From assembly GCF_900110125.1 (NCBI RefSeq), contig NZ_FOCN01000015.1:1-64000 (forward strand): DNA of 64,000 nucleotides, in the 5' to 3' direction. The position numbers and the translations under genes are program-made. This document shows, piece by piece, positions 25,587 through 34,616 of the stretch. The notes beneath the pieces are model-generated. The model was not told the origin of the DNA. It was given only the letters and a program-made list of their open reading frames with translations, and made no database searches. Position 1 is the stretch's first letter. Each line of letters starts with the position of its first letter. Source of the DNA: Cryobacterium luteum (GTDB lineage Bacteria > Actinomycetota > Actinomycetes > Actinomycetales > Microbacteriaceae).

Positions 25587-28500
25587 ATGTCTGGTGACCA
25601 GTTGAAGCCTTTTCTGAACGTGCGGGAGACCGCGCAGATTCTAAGCGTCCATGCGAACACCATCCGAAACTGGGTGAAGAGCGGAACAATCGTATCTTCT
25701 CGCGTGCCGGGATCGACCACTCATCGCTTCGCGCGAGAGGAGGTTCTGCGGCTGCAGAGAGAGAGCGGGAAGGCCACGTCATCCGTCGCACCCATCTTGC
25801 GACTCGACGGGCCGGAACTGGTTACGGCTAACGAGCTCAACCTGTGGGCCACAAGGGCGGATGCCAAGGGAACATTTCCTGACTTGATGCGTCGATTGCT
25901 CGCCGCTACGACGGGCATCACAAATCTGGACGTGCGAGCGTATGAAGGCGTAGCTGCACACGGGTGGGATGGCAGCGCTAATTCCTCGGGCAGTACATAC
26001 CTCCCTGCGGGAGCACTGCGGTTCGAATTCGGCACTAACGCGGATCCCAAGTCGAAAGCGCAGAACGACTATGACAAGCGCGTAGAAGCACTCCCCACCG
26101 ACGCCTCCTCCGTTGTCATCGTGGCCACCCCACGCAATTGGCCTGGAGGGAAGGTTTGGGCTGCTGATCGCGCTAAGGAGAATAAGTTCGCTGGCGTCGA
26201 GGTCTTGGACTCCCATCGGCTCGAAGGCTGGCTTCGTGAAGCGCCTCCCGTTCACTACTGGATTTCGGAACGGCTGGGATACTCTCCCAGAGACGTCCGG
26301 ACGCTTGAACGCTGGTGGAGCGATTTCGAGGGTCGCACGACTATTGCGCTTCCCTCGACGCTGTTCGGTGCCGGGCGTTCCGCGGAAGCCGAAGAATTTC
26401 GCGCGCGTCTTCTCGGAGGCGGGTACGTGGGCGCAATCGTTACAGTTCAGGCGCCGTGGAAAGATGATGCCTTGGCATTTATTTATGACGCCTTGAGTGG
26501 TCATGACGATATGCTCCACCGCACACTCTTGGTGAGTGATGAGGCTATTTGGGCCCGCCTCGTCGAATCGACGTCCCCCTCAATTCTTATTCCGCTTTTC
26601 AGCGGCCAAGTGGATCTCCGCGCGGCGACGAACAAGGGACACCGCGTAGTGCTTGTCGCTGACGGTGACGACGTCGTGCGCGATGGGAAGATCTCGGTTC
26701 CGAAGATCGACCACGTTGCCGCTCGCGAGACACTCAAGCCCGTGATTGCAGATTCCGTCAAAGCGTCGAGCATGGTTGCACTTGGACGTCGGAGCATGCC
26801 GGCTCTCATTCGGTCAATTGCCCGCGAACCGCGATTCAAGGCACCCGAGTGGCTGGTTGACCCTGATCAGGCGGCTCTCCTCGCCCCGCTCGCCCTCGCC
26901 ACCTCGTGGACAGCGATCGACAGCGATCTCAGCGTTCTTGAAATGCTAACTGGTCGGTCGCGGCAGCAAATTGAACTCTTGCTCAAAAGCCTTTCGAGCC
27001 GTCCGGACGCACCGTTCGTCCGCTCGGGCGGGATATGGCGGATGACTTCGCCAGCCGAAGCCGCCCTCCTACTTCTTCCGAGACTCGGCGACGAGGATAT
27101 GAGTCGGTGGGCTGAGATAGTTCGTGAGGTGCTCCTCGAGCGTGAGCCCTTCGAGGGGATGGACGCTGTCGCGAGGATGACCGCAAGCATGACGGGCACC
27201 GCGGCCAAGTACTCGGAGACCCTCCGGAAGGGACTGGCGGAAGGCCTGGCGCTTGCCGGCGCTAGCAATGGAGAGCTGTCAGGTGAGTTGATCCAGCGAA
27301 CGGTCGATGCTATCGTCCGCCAAGTACTTCAGGCCGCGAACTGCGACGCGACCGGCGCTACATGGGCGCGCTTAAGCTCGGCTTTACCCGATCTCGCTGA
27401 AGCGTCACCCGACATATTCCTCGATGCGCTTGACACCGACCTCGGCACCCCAGATCCGATTCTCCGGACGATGTTTAGGGACTCGGGAGCCGACTCCATT
27501 TTCGGTGCGTCCTCACCCCACTCGAGTTTGCTGTGGGCCATCGAGGGTCTTTGCTGGTCGCCCTCGCATTTCGGACGGGCAGCCTGGATACTGGCGCAGC
27601 TATCGTCAATCGATCAAGGTGGGCGACTCACGAATCGACCGGCCGAAAGTCTGCAGAAGATCACGACGGCCTGGGTGCCCCAAACAGGTGCTTCGGTCGA
27701 CGACAAGCTCGCGGTGATCGATCGTGTACTCCAGCGACTACCAGAAGTCGGCTGGAAGGTTGCTTTAGGAGTATGGCCGAGCCATCATGCCGTTGCGTTC
27801 CCTCCCCACCAACCCACCTACCGAGATTGGGCTCCGACCAGGCAGAACGTTGCCATTCCCGACTGGATGCGCTTCGTGCACGAGCTCATGAATGTCGTCG
27901 TCAGAGCCGCAGGTCTTGATGCCAACCGTTGGAAAGAAGTGATCCCGCATATTGCGGAACTACCGAGTTCCGATCGTCTGCACATCATCGAGAAGTTTGG
28001 CGAGGTCGTCGCCCGCCAAGATTGGGGAGACGAGAAATTGCACGCCGTATGGGGGACGCTCGACGTCGAGCTCGACCGACACGAGGAGTACGCGGATGCC
28101 GCGTGGGCGATGCCCGCTTCCGATGTCGCGCTTCTTCGCAGGATCGCGGATCAGCTTAAGCCGAGCGAAGACTCGCGGAAGTTTTCCAAGCTGTTCGACT
28201 GGCGCGTACGCGTCCCCGGCCTCAAACTCGGGGACGAAGGATATGACGCTGAAGTCGATTACCTACGTCGCGAGGCGATCGGCGCCGTGCTTATGCTTGG
28301 CGTAGAGCAACTCAGGACTCTTGTCGAGGACGTGAAGACGCCGCACGTCCTGGGTTACCTTCTAGCCTCAAGGGAAGACGTTCCCGAGCAAGAGGTGGTG
28401 AGTTGGCTCGCCTCCGGCCGAGACAATCTTCGACAGGCCGCGTTGGCATTTGCCACTAGCAAAATTCAAGTCACAGGCATCGAGTGGCTGAAGACTGCGC

Positions 28501-29540
28501 TCACTAGTCCGCACTTAGAGCACACGGACACACGTGAGCTCCTTATGGGAGCCGTTCCTTTCAAGAGAGAGTTCTGGACGGAGATTGCATCGCTAGAATC
28601 TGACTTGCAGAATGCGTACTGGCAGCGGGCCAATCCCTACGAAGTTTCGAAGCAAGATCGTAAGGATGCAATTCGACTCCTTCTCGAACACGAACGTCGC
28701 TGGGCAGCGATAACTCTGCTAAGTGCGGTCTTGCATGATGATGTCACGCTTGACGTTGACCTCGTCAAGTCGGCGTTTTACTCCATTCTTGAAAGTACTG
28801 AACCAATTCAGGACTTCACGATGAGCAGCTACCACGTTGGCAACCTTCTTGAATATTTGGAACTTAAAGTTCCTGAAGATATCGAACTTCCGAGGTACGA
28901 GTTCTACTTTTTTGAGTTGCTACAGAATCACCACCCGTCGAAGGCCCTCTACCGAGCGCTCGGAAGTGATTCAGAGGACTTCGTCAACATGGTCAGTGCC
29001 ATCTACCGCGGCCAGAACGAGCCCAAACGATCGCTCGATGCGAATGAAAGTGCCTACGCCAACTTGGCCTGGAGCGTGCTGCGGGAGTGGCACACGCTCC
29101 CCGGGCAAGGCGACGACGGCTCAATCGATGCCGCTCACCTGACCGAGTGGGTTCGCTCAGCTCGGCTCGCATTGTCGGACACCGGGCGATCCGCAATCGG
29201 TGACGAACAGATCGGGCACGTACTTGCGTCTAGCCCCATCGGCCTGGACGGCGTTTGGCCAGCCGAGACCGTGCGGGAACTGATCGAAAATATCGGAAAC
29301 GCCCGCATCGATGCCGGTCTCGCGATGGGAAGGACTGGCCGGCGTGGCGTTACCAGCCGCGGTGTTTTCGATGGAGGTGAACAAGAGCGCGTACTTGAGA
29401 CTGAGTATCTTTCCATGGCTGCCAAGGTCGCGACGAAATGGCCGCGTACGGCTCGAATCCTTCGATCTATTGCCGACGATTATCACCGGGATGCGCTCCG
29501 CAACGATGCCGAAGCTGAACGAATGGGCGATCGAGCTTAG
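25587..29540 (+). CDS. Large HTH plus nuclease-like multidomain protein, candidate defence protein
   Basis: A 1317-residue cytoplasmic protein, the largest cargo gene. Residues 6-56 form a MerR/excisionase-type helix-turn-helix (FLNVRETAQILSVHANTIRN ... FAREEVLRL). Residues 95-240 look like a restriction-type nuclease: AYEGVAAHGWDGS, FEFGTNADPKSKAQNDYDKR and VVIVATPRNW. Asp128, Glu147 and Lys155/157 are possible PD-(D/E)xK residues. Residues 250-360 have an NTPase-like order (VTVQAPWKDDALAFIYDAL ... ILIPLF ... GHRVVLVADG) but no P-loop. The remaining 950 residues are helical, HEAT/TPR-like in feel. Similar large proteins occur as hypotheticals in bacterial islands; I know no name. A DNA- or RNA-sensing nuclease is inferred. 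Confidence 0.7.
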   Translation: MSGDQLKPFLNVRETAQILSVHANTIRNWVKSGTIVSSRVPGSTTHRFAREEVLRLQRESGKATSSVAPILRLDGPELVTANELNLWATRADAKGTFPDLMRRLLAATTGITNLDVRAYEGVAAHGWDGSANSSGSTYLPAGALRFEFGTNADPKSKAQNDYDKRVEALPTDASSVVIVATPRNWPGGKVWAADRAKENKFAGVEVLDSHRLEGWLREAPPVHYWISERLGYSPRDVRTLERWWSDFEGRTTIALPSTLFGAGRSAEAEEFRARLLGGGYVGAIVTVQAPWKDDALAFIYDALSGHDDMLHRTLLVSDEAIWARLVESTSPSILIPLFSGQVDLRAATNKGHRVVLVADGDDVVRDGKISVPKIDHVAARETLKPVIADSVKASSMVALGRRSMPALIRSIAREPRFKAPEWLVDPDQAALLAPLALATSWTAIDSDLSVLEMLTGRSRQQIELLLKSLSSRPDAPFVRSGGIWRMTSPAEAALLLLPRLGDEDMSRWAEIVREVLLEREPFEGMDAVARMTASMTGTAAKYSETLRKGLAEGLALAGASNGELSGELIQRTVDAIVRQVLQAANCDATGATWARLSSALPDLAEASPDIFLDALDTDLGTPDPILRTMFRDSGADSIFGASSPHSSLLWAIEGLCWSPSHFGRAAWILAQLSSIDQGGRLTNRPAESLQKITTAWVPQTGASVDDKLAVIDRVLQRLPEVGWKVALGVWPSHHAVAFPPHQPTYRDWAPTRQNVAIPDWMRFVHELMNVVVRAAGLDANRWKEVIPHIAELPSSDRLHIIEKFGEVVARQDWGDEKLHAVWGTLDVELDRHEEYADAAWAMPASDVALLRRIADQLKPSEDSRKFSKLFDWRVRVPGLKLGDEGYDAEVDYLRREAIGAVLMLGVEQLRTLVEDVKTPHVLGYLLASREDVPEQEVVSWLASGRDNLRQAALAFATSKIQVTGIEWLKTALTSPHLEHTDTRELLMGAVPFKREFWTEIASLESDLQNAYWQRANPYEVSKQDRKDAIRLLLEHERRWAAITLLSAVLHDDVTLDVDLVKSAFYSILESTEPIQDFTMSSYHVGNLLEYLELKVPEDIELPRYEFYFFELLQNHHPSKALYRALGSDSEDFVNMVSAIYRGQNEPKRSLDANESAYANLAWSVLREWHTLPGQGDDGSIDAAHLTEWVRSARLALSDTGRSAIGDEQIGHVLASSPIGLDGVWPAETVRELIENIGNARIDAGLAMGRTGRRGVTSRGVFDGGEQERVLETEYLSMAAKVATKWPRTARILRSIADDYHRDALRNDAEAERMGDRA

Positions 29541-30008
29541 GCGAACTTCGGCGCGTCCAGAAGTATCATGCTATGCAGTCCGGAAATAGAATGTCATTGG
29601 AACCCAGAGCCTTGACTCGCGGGGTACCATGCTGCACGGCGGGATGAGACGTAGGCTTCTAATGGTAAGAAATCAACCTGGACCCCGTATGAGCACGCCA
29701 CCACAGCCGCGCGGATTCAGCTATCCGCAGTTCAAGACTGCAGTCAGAAGATCAGACTGTGACGCCGGCGCTCGTTGCACACGGTTCTAGCCTCTGGGAA
29801 GGTAGGGTCATTCGCTCTCGCTGCACGGCTAGAGTGCTTCAGCCTTGGGCGCTGTCAGGGATTTCGTACGTGACATTCGCTGGTGGGCACCGTAGACCAA
29901 TAATGCCACGTCTGAGATTCTCTTTGACCTTTCTAACACGCTTTGACGCCGACCAAAAATGGGGCCATTACGGGCAGTTGGTTCTACGGCTAACCATGGG
30001 CTGCGACT
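29541..30008. other. Gene-free stretch between convergent genes
   Basis: About 470 bases between the convergent ends of the 1317-aa gene and the AlbA_2 gene. Small reading frames occur but have no start signals or recognisable products. No strong hairpin terminator was noticed. Confidence 0.4.
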
Positions 30009-31259
30009 CTAGTCATCATCGTTGGCAGGTGGCTCTTTCATCATATGCAGCAATGTGATGCCACCTTGGTTCACGCAGTCCTCGGCCAATCTGAAGGCGT
30101 CGCGGTGGAACGACTCGTTGGAACCCGCCGCGTTGATGGTTGAACGTACCGATTCGAATCTCCGCAGAGTCGTCGAAGTTCCAATGTGCAGGTTCAGTCT
30201 TCCGTCAACGTCCAGAACCTGAAGTGGCTGTTCGCCGTTCCATGCGACGCCCACCCGAACCTCATACTCATCGAGATGCTGGGCTTCAGCCACGGCACGC
30301 ACAAGTCCTGCGAAATCTGCGATGCAGCCTTCGAGGCCGCGTCCTTCAACCTCCCATCCGTCAAAGTAGGCGTCAGCGCTCCTTCGGTGCCCTCCGATAG
30401 CAGCCGCCAACATCACGGAGCCGTCATGGTGAACGTCAGCCCACGCTTCCTTCCAACGCTCGCGTTCTGCATTGGCCTTATTGACTGCGGTCCATCGCCG
30501 CAGACCAGGGCGAGGGTTGAGCCTATCCATACTCTCGAGCGGATGGACGCCGTGATTATTCGAGTACGACAGCGACACTGTTTCGGCTCGTGCGAAGATG
30601 GCTCGCGTCTCGTGGCGATCTGGCCGGGAAAGGAGCGACGGAATACGCGGATGTGCAACAGCAACGAACCAAGCCCTCTTCTGGCTGTCCCGTCCTTCAG
30701 CGGCTTCGTCATACAACGCGTTCACTGCGTCGGAGGATCGTCGGCGTTCCTCGAAGCGTGCGCGGTACATGACCTCGATCTGCCGTTCCTTCATCCAGGC
30801 CGTGTCAGCATCATTGCGGATGGGTGCGCCGAATAAGTCGTTCTTGTATACCAAGTGCGGGCCGTCCACGCTGGCGGGAACCACCACGGCGACCGCATGG
30901 GTCTCCATCCCCAGTCGGTAGACACCCAGTCCGAACACGGGAGGAGAGATCGCTGTGACTGCGGCGCTGCGATAGGCGCGCTCGTGACCCTCAGTAAACT
31001 CGCCGACATCCTTGCGCCCTGTCGCCGCCTTCTGGCTCTCCGCGACGCCGTAGACGATCATCCCGCCGCCGCTATTGGCCATCGCGGCGATGTCCTTTGG
31101 CACGTCTGTCTGCGACAGATTCTTGATCGGTGGCAGCTCTGACTTCCAGTCGAGGTCGTCGGTCTCCGTTACGCCGACGTCAACCGCGGAATCAAGGATC
31201 TCGTCAGTTAGAGGGCGCGGTGTCAGGCCGAGTGCCCGGTGCAGCGGTGTGAAGTTCAT
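30009..31259 (-). CDS. AlbA_2/Schlafen-type DNA- or RNA-binding protein
   Basis: A 416-residue protein. Residues 28-150 form an AlbA_2 domain: ETDDLDWKSELPPIKN (family E-x-x-x-x-E/D-x-K), DVPKDIAAMANSGGGMIVYG (the nearly invariant K-D-x-x-A-x-A-N-x-x-G-G) and VAVVVPASVDGPHLVY. These domains are shared with Schlafen-family nucleases and several phage-defence proteins. The C-terminal 250 residues match nothing known to me. ATG start; it stands alone on the minus strand inside the element, divergent from the small zinc-finger gene. Confidence 0.78.
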   Translation of the reverse strand: MNFTPLHRALGLTPRPLTDEILDSAVDVGVTETDDLDWKSELPPIKNLSQTDVPKDIAAMANSGGGMIVYGVAESQKAATGRKDVGEFTEGHERAYRSAAVTAISPPVFGLGVYRLGMETHAVAVVVPASVDGPHLVYKNDLFGAPIRNDADTAWMKERQIEVMYRARFEERRRSSDAVNALYDEAAEGRDSQKRAWFVAVAHPRIPSLLSRPDRHETRAIFARAETVSLSYSNNHGVHPLESMDRLNPRPGLRRWTAVNKANAERERWKEAWADVHHDGSVMLAAAIGGHRRSADAYFDGWEVEGRGLEGCIADFAGLVRAVAEAQHLDEYEVRVGVAWNGEQPLQVLDVDGRLNLHIGTSTTLRRFESVRSTINAAGSNESFHRDAFRLAEDCVNQGGITLLHMMKEPPANDDD

Positions 31260-31550
31260 GCTTCAAGGCTACGGAATACCGCCGACATTTAGCGCAACCG
31301 CGATGCGCGGCATGTGAACATTCCCCGTACCGGCCTCGGAGAAGATTGCTCTGGGCAGTTGCCTATCGTCCGGACTCTTTCCGTCGGCTCGCAGTAGGGC
31401 CGCACTTAGCCGTCAATGGGAATCTGGCCTTCGCTCGCGACCTGAGCGACCGACGCCGGCATCCAGCTTGGATTGCCACGCCTCTTGCAGATCGAGGGGC
31501 CAGCTGTTTCGTCGGTGATGAAACGGTGCAGCCTGGCGCTCCTCCTGAGT

Positions 31551-31988
31551 ATGAGCGACCTGCAGAAATCCACCATCCGACGGATGATCTCGACCTACTG
31601 CGTCCGGTGTGGCTCGGCGCTGCCGCCGCCCGCGGGCACCGGACGACCGCGCGTCTTTTGTGGGCCTGCCTGCCGCAAAGCAGCGTACGACGACAGACGG
31701 GCTCGTAAACCGGAGGCATTTCACGTGCGGATTGTCGACCGTACTGTCGTTGAGACGGTCGAGATGATTCGGACCATCGATGATGGGCACGACATCGCCG
31801 AGTGCGTCCGACAGGTCTGCGGATCACCGCGGGCGGTTGCCAACGTCCTCCTCGCTCTGACTAGCTTGGCCCGGTTGGACACACTGCTGCTGGACAACAA
31901 ATGGGCTCCCGCACTGCGTCTGATCGTCGACTTGAACCGGGCCGTTCAGAATGCTGCTGAGCGCACAAGCCGGCGCCGTGGACACTGA
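31551..31988 (+). CDS. Small zinc-finger protein
   Basis: A protein of 145 residues from the ATG at 31551 (134 from the ATG at 31584; neither has a clear ribosome binding site). Near the N-terminus CVRCGSALPPPAGTGRPRVF-CGPACRKAAYDDRRARK forms a CxxC-x(17)-CxxxC treble-clef/FCS-like finger with a basic helix, typical of nucleic-acid-binding small proteins. The rest is helical. Proteins of this type are common in actinobacterial islands, often near integrases. Function unknown. Confidence 0.6.
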   Translation: MSDLQKSTIRRMISTYCVRCGSALPPPAGTGRPRVFCGPACRKAAYDDRRARKPEAFHVRIVDRTVVETVEMIRTIDDGHDIAECVRQVCGSPRAVANVLLALTSLARLDTLLLDNKWAPALRLIVDLNRAVQNAAERTSRRRGH

Positions 31989-32080
31989 GATCGTCGAGGG
32001 ACTGGACCACGGAGAGATCGAGACTCACGCACGCGGCATCCTGCTCGATTCCATCTAGAGAAAACACGCGCTAGTAGTTA

Positions 32081-32098
32081 TAGTGAAATAACTCACTA
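32081..32098. promoter_or_regulatory. Palindrome before the AbiEi/AbiEii-like operon
   Basis: TAGTGA-AATAAC-TCACTA (6-bp arms, 6-base spacer) sits 9 bases before the ATG, overlapping an A/T-rich core. AbiEi-type antitoxins autoregulate by binding inverted repeats over their promoter, so this is a good operator candidate. Confidence 0.5.
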
Positions 32099-32106
32099 AA
32101 GGGAAT

Positions 32107-33129
32107 ATGGAGATCACGGTGACGGCTTCGGCGATTACTGAGTCTGACGCAGTTGACGTGCTCATCGCGGCCGGTTTCGACGTGTCCGTGTTTTCCGACC
32201 AGCGGCGGGGCGTTGGCCTTCTCTTGAGCAGAGACGGAGAAACCGCTGCAGTGCAAGTGAAGGTGCGACAAAAGACAATCTACGAATGGGACGCCCTGCA
32301 TTTGCTGGAGAATGCCCACGAGCGAGTCTTGGTCGTGGTGCCCGTCGCAAGCCGCGGCCTGATCGACGCCGCGAAGCGCGATCGGCGGTTGGGCGTTGTA
32401 TCGCTCAGGGATCGACTCCTTGTCTGGGACCGCGAGGAGATTCACTCGCCAGACACGATCGGGGCGGCAAATGCGTCAGAGGCTGTGCCTGGCCGTCGAC
32501 GCAACCCTTGGGGTCGCTGGGCACTCATGCGTGCGTACCTCCTCGACGGGGAGCCTCGATCCCAAGTCGAACTGGCGAAGGAAACCGGCGTGACGCAGTC
32601 TGCCGTGTCCAAGTCAAACAGAGCGCTCGATGGCCTTATCGTCAGATCAGCTTCTGGCTGGAGGGCGACAGATCGCTTAGCGCTCTGGGAAATGTTCATG
32701 GCTGAGTACGCGGGACCGGGCGGGATCACAACACACTGGTATGGGCTGGATGCTGTCACTGACCAGTCGAATGCGGTTGTGGCCGCCGGCGCATCCGCTG
32801 GAGTTCAGGTTTTGGTCTCTGGAGACTCCGCAGCTGACCAGTTGGCGCCGTGGCGGGTGCCTACGCGTGCTGTCATCTACGCCTCGTCGGGGATCGCCCT
32901 GAGCAAGCTTGGCTTCGCGCAGACCACTGCTGCGCGTGCCACGCTCACGTTTACCGTTCCGACCGACCAAACGATTTGGGCGACCGCAGCCTCTCGTTCG
33001 CAACGAACCACCATGCCGACCGTCGATCCGGTCATCGCGGCGTGGGATGTCAGGCGGACGGGTGGCCCGGACGCGGATGAGGCTGTTCAACGGATCCGTG
33101 ACTTTGTGCTGGCACGAGGAGGATCTTGA
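32107..33129 (+). CDS. AbiEi-like antitoxin with winged-helix domain
   Basis: A 340-residue protein with a winged helix at about 137-188 (LMRAYLLDGEPRSQVELAKE and TGVTQSAVSKSNRALDGLIV) and a C-terminal region of mixed strands. The N-terminal 115 residues (FDVSVFSDQRRGVGLLL ... AVQVKVRQKTIYEW) look like a degenerate PD-(D/E)xK fold. It precedes a nucleotidyltransferase gene with overlapping stop/start, the order of type IV AbiEi/AbiEii pairs, where AbiEi represses transcription and opposes the toxin. AbiEi proteins usually have the winged helix at the N-terminus and are shorter, so this is a variant. ATG start with AAAGGG upstream. Confidence 0.68.
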   Translation: MEITVTASAITESDAVDVLIAAGFDVSVFSDQRRGVGLLLSRDGETAAVQVKVRQKTIYEWDALHLLENAHERVLVVVPVASRGLIDAAKRDRRLGVVSLRDRLLVWDREEIHSPDTIGAANASEAVPGRRRNPWGRWALMRAYLLDGEPRSQVELAKETGVTQSAVSKSNRALDGLIVRSASGWRATDRLALWEMFMAEYAGPGGITTHWYGLDAVTDQSNAVVAAGASAGVQVLVSGDSAADQLAPWRVPTRAVIYASSGIALSKLGFAQTTAARATLTFTVPTDQTIWATAASRSQRTTMPTVDPVIAAWDVRRTGGPDADEAVQRIRDFVLARGGS

Positions 33130-33890
33130 TGATCCGACGCTCGGTGGAGACGGTCGCGACCTCCAACGCCGACGACGCCGCCTACCAAGCGTTGGAAGAC
33201 GTGGTCCGTATCACCGAGCACCTCGAGGATGTCCGTGTCGTCGGCGGCCACATGGCCAGCCTGCTGCTGACCGCATTCCCCGTCGCGGGAGCCATCATCC
33301 GGCGCACGGCCGACGCGGACGCCGCGATATCGACCTCGATCGCCGCCTCTGGGCAGATCCACCGTGCGCTGACGGCTGCGGGATACGTTGCCGCGAGCGG
33401 CAACCACTATGCCAAGGGACCCCTCGCGATCGACCTGCTCGTGCCGTCCGGCACGAATGAGTTTGTGAACGTAGAACACGGAGGACGCGGCTTCGACGCC
33501 GCTCCTGGCCTCATGCGTGCTTTCGCTATGGAGCCCATCTTTCTCGATGTCGGCGTCATGCTCACCGATGGGAGCCGCCACGAGTTCGCAGTCCGCGTTC
33601 CATCGGTCGAGATCGCGGTCACCTTGAAGGCCTACGCAACCACCTCACGAGCCGCACCGAAGGACCTCACGGACCTCTACAACCTGCTGAGCGTCGCGAA
33701 CTCGTACGACGAGGACCGAATCGGCGCTTGGACGCTGAACGGCCACCTCCAGGGCACCCGACTCGACTCTGGCCGCATCCTCCACAACATCGCGGACAGC
33801 GCTCAGACCAGTGCGCTGATACGCGAGGCGGGAATTCCGCAGGAGCGACTCGCCGCCCTGATCCGGAAGCTCGTCACAGATCCGCGCTAG
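33129..33890 (+). CDS. AbiEii-like nucleotidyltransferase toxin
   Basis: A 253-residue nucleotidyltransferase-fold protein: VRVVGGHMASLLLTAFP (GG at 39-40) followed by RRTADADAA with Asp62 and Asp64 as the DxD metal pair, and later EIAVTLKAYATTSRAAPKDLTDLYNLL with Lys and Asp placed as in the AbiEii/DUF1814 family. AbiEii toxins are GTP- or NTP-dependent nucleotidyltransferases that modify tRNA and cause reversible growth arrest. The ATG shares its A with the stop of the antitoxin-like gene (TGATG). The pair is a likely addiction or anti-phage module of the element. Confidence 0.72.
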   Translation: MIRRSVETVATSNADDAAYQALEDVVRITEHLEDVRVVGGHMASLLLTAFPVAGAIIRRTADADAAISTSIAASGQIHRALTAAGYVAASGNHYAKGPLAIDLLVPSGTNEFVNVEHGGRGFDAAPGLMRAFAMEPIFLDVGVMLTDGSRHEFAVRVPSVEIAVTLKAYATTSRAAPKDLTDLYNLLSVANSYDEDRIGAWTLNGHLQGTRLDSGRILHNIADSAQTSALIREAGIPQERLAALIRKLVTDPR

Positions 33891-33991
33891 CAGCCGACAG
33901 AGGTTCGCGGGCTTGTCCATTTGTGGAGGTGCGCACGCGCAAGCACTTCCATGGCTACGGTTGTAACGAGCACAGTGATTGAGAGCGCGTG

Positions 33992-34516
33992 ATGACGTAC
34001 AGCGTAATTCGAGTTCGCGCGACGCCTGGTGCCTCGCGCTCAGGGCACATGGGTAACGTGCTCGTGGTTGCTGGTATCGCGGTGGCCGCGTGGATCTCTT
34101 TCGGCCGCCACCTCTTCGGGATCGGTGGCGACCTCACCATCATCTACGCGGCGACGCTGGGTGTGACTTTTGCCGCCTTGCTGGTGTTCACGGGGCTCGC
34201 GGTACGACGCACGGCACGTCGAGGGTTCGAAACTCGCGCGATAACATACGTGTTTTTCCTTGCATCAAGCGGTATCGGACTCTTGCTGGGACTCACGCTT
34301 CCAGATTCAACACCTCGCGGTTTGCAGACAATCATCAGCGGATCCACACAGCCTGCGTTGGATATCGCTATTGGTATCGCGAACCCCCTGGGCGTTATCG
34401 GAATCGCGACCGCGATCATTGCGCTCGTGCTTTCGATTCGCGATTCGCGCGGGCGAATTACGCTTGTTGAGTCTTGGGGCGACGAGGATGACGGCGCCCT
34501 TGTCGACCCCGCGTAG
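33992..34516 (+). CDS. Four-helix membrane protein
   Basis: A 174-residue protein with four transmembrane segments (about 22-40, 48-70, 86-104 and 128-150) and an acidic C-terminus (ESWGDEDDGALVDPA). No family recognised. ATG 33992 directly follows an in-frame GTG. Part of the element's right half; may form a transcript with the SRPBCC gene 100 bases downstream. Confidence 0.55.
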   Translation: MTYSVIRVRATPGASRSGHMGNVLVVAGIAVAAWISFGRHLFGIGGDLTIIYAATLGVTFAALLVFTGLAVRRTARRGFETRAITYVFFLASSGIGLLLGLTLPDSTPRGLQTIISGSTQPALDIAIGIANPLGVIGIATAIIALVLSIRDSRGRITLVESWGDEDDGALVDPA

Positions 34517-34616
34517 CGGCAATACGTTGCATCGACGCCGCTCCTGAAAGACCCACGTGCAGCGCGTCAGGCCGGAAACACCGTCTAAGAGACAGCCCCC
34601 ACCTAGGCTGAGCAGT

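Noticed and set aside
25382..25720. 112-codon minus-strand frame before the 1317-aa gene
   Set aside because: It overlaps the start of the large gene, has no ribosome binding site and no recognisable sequence.
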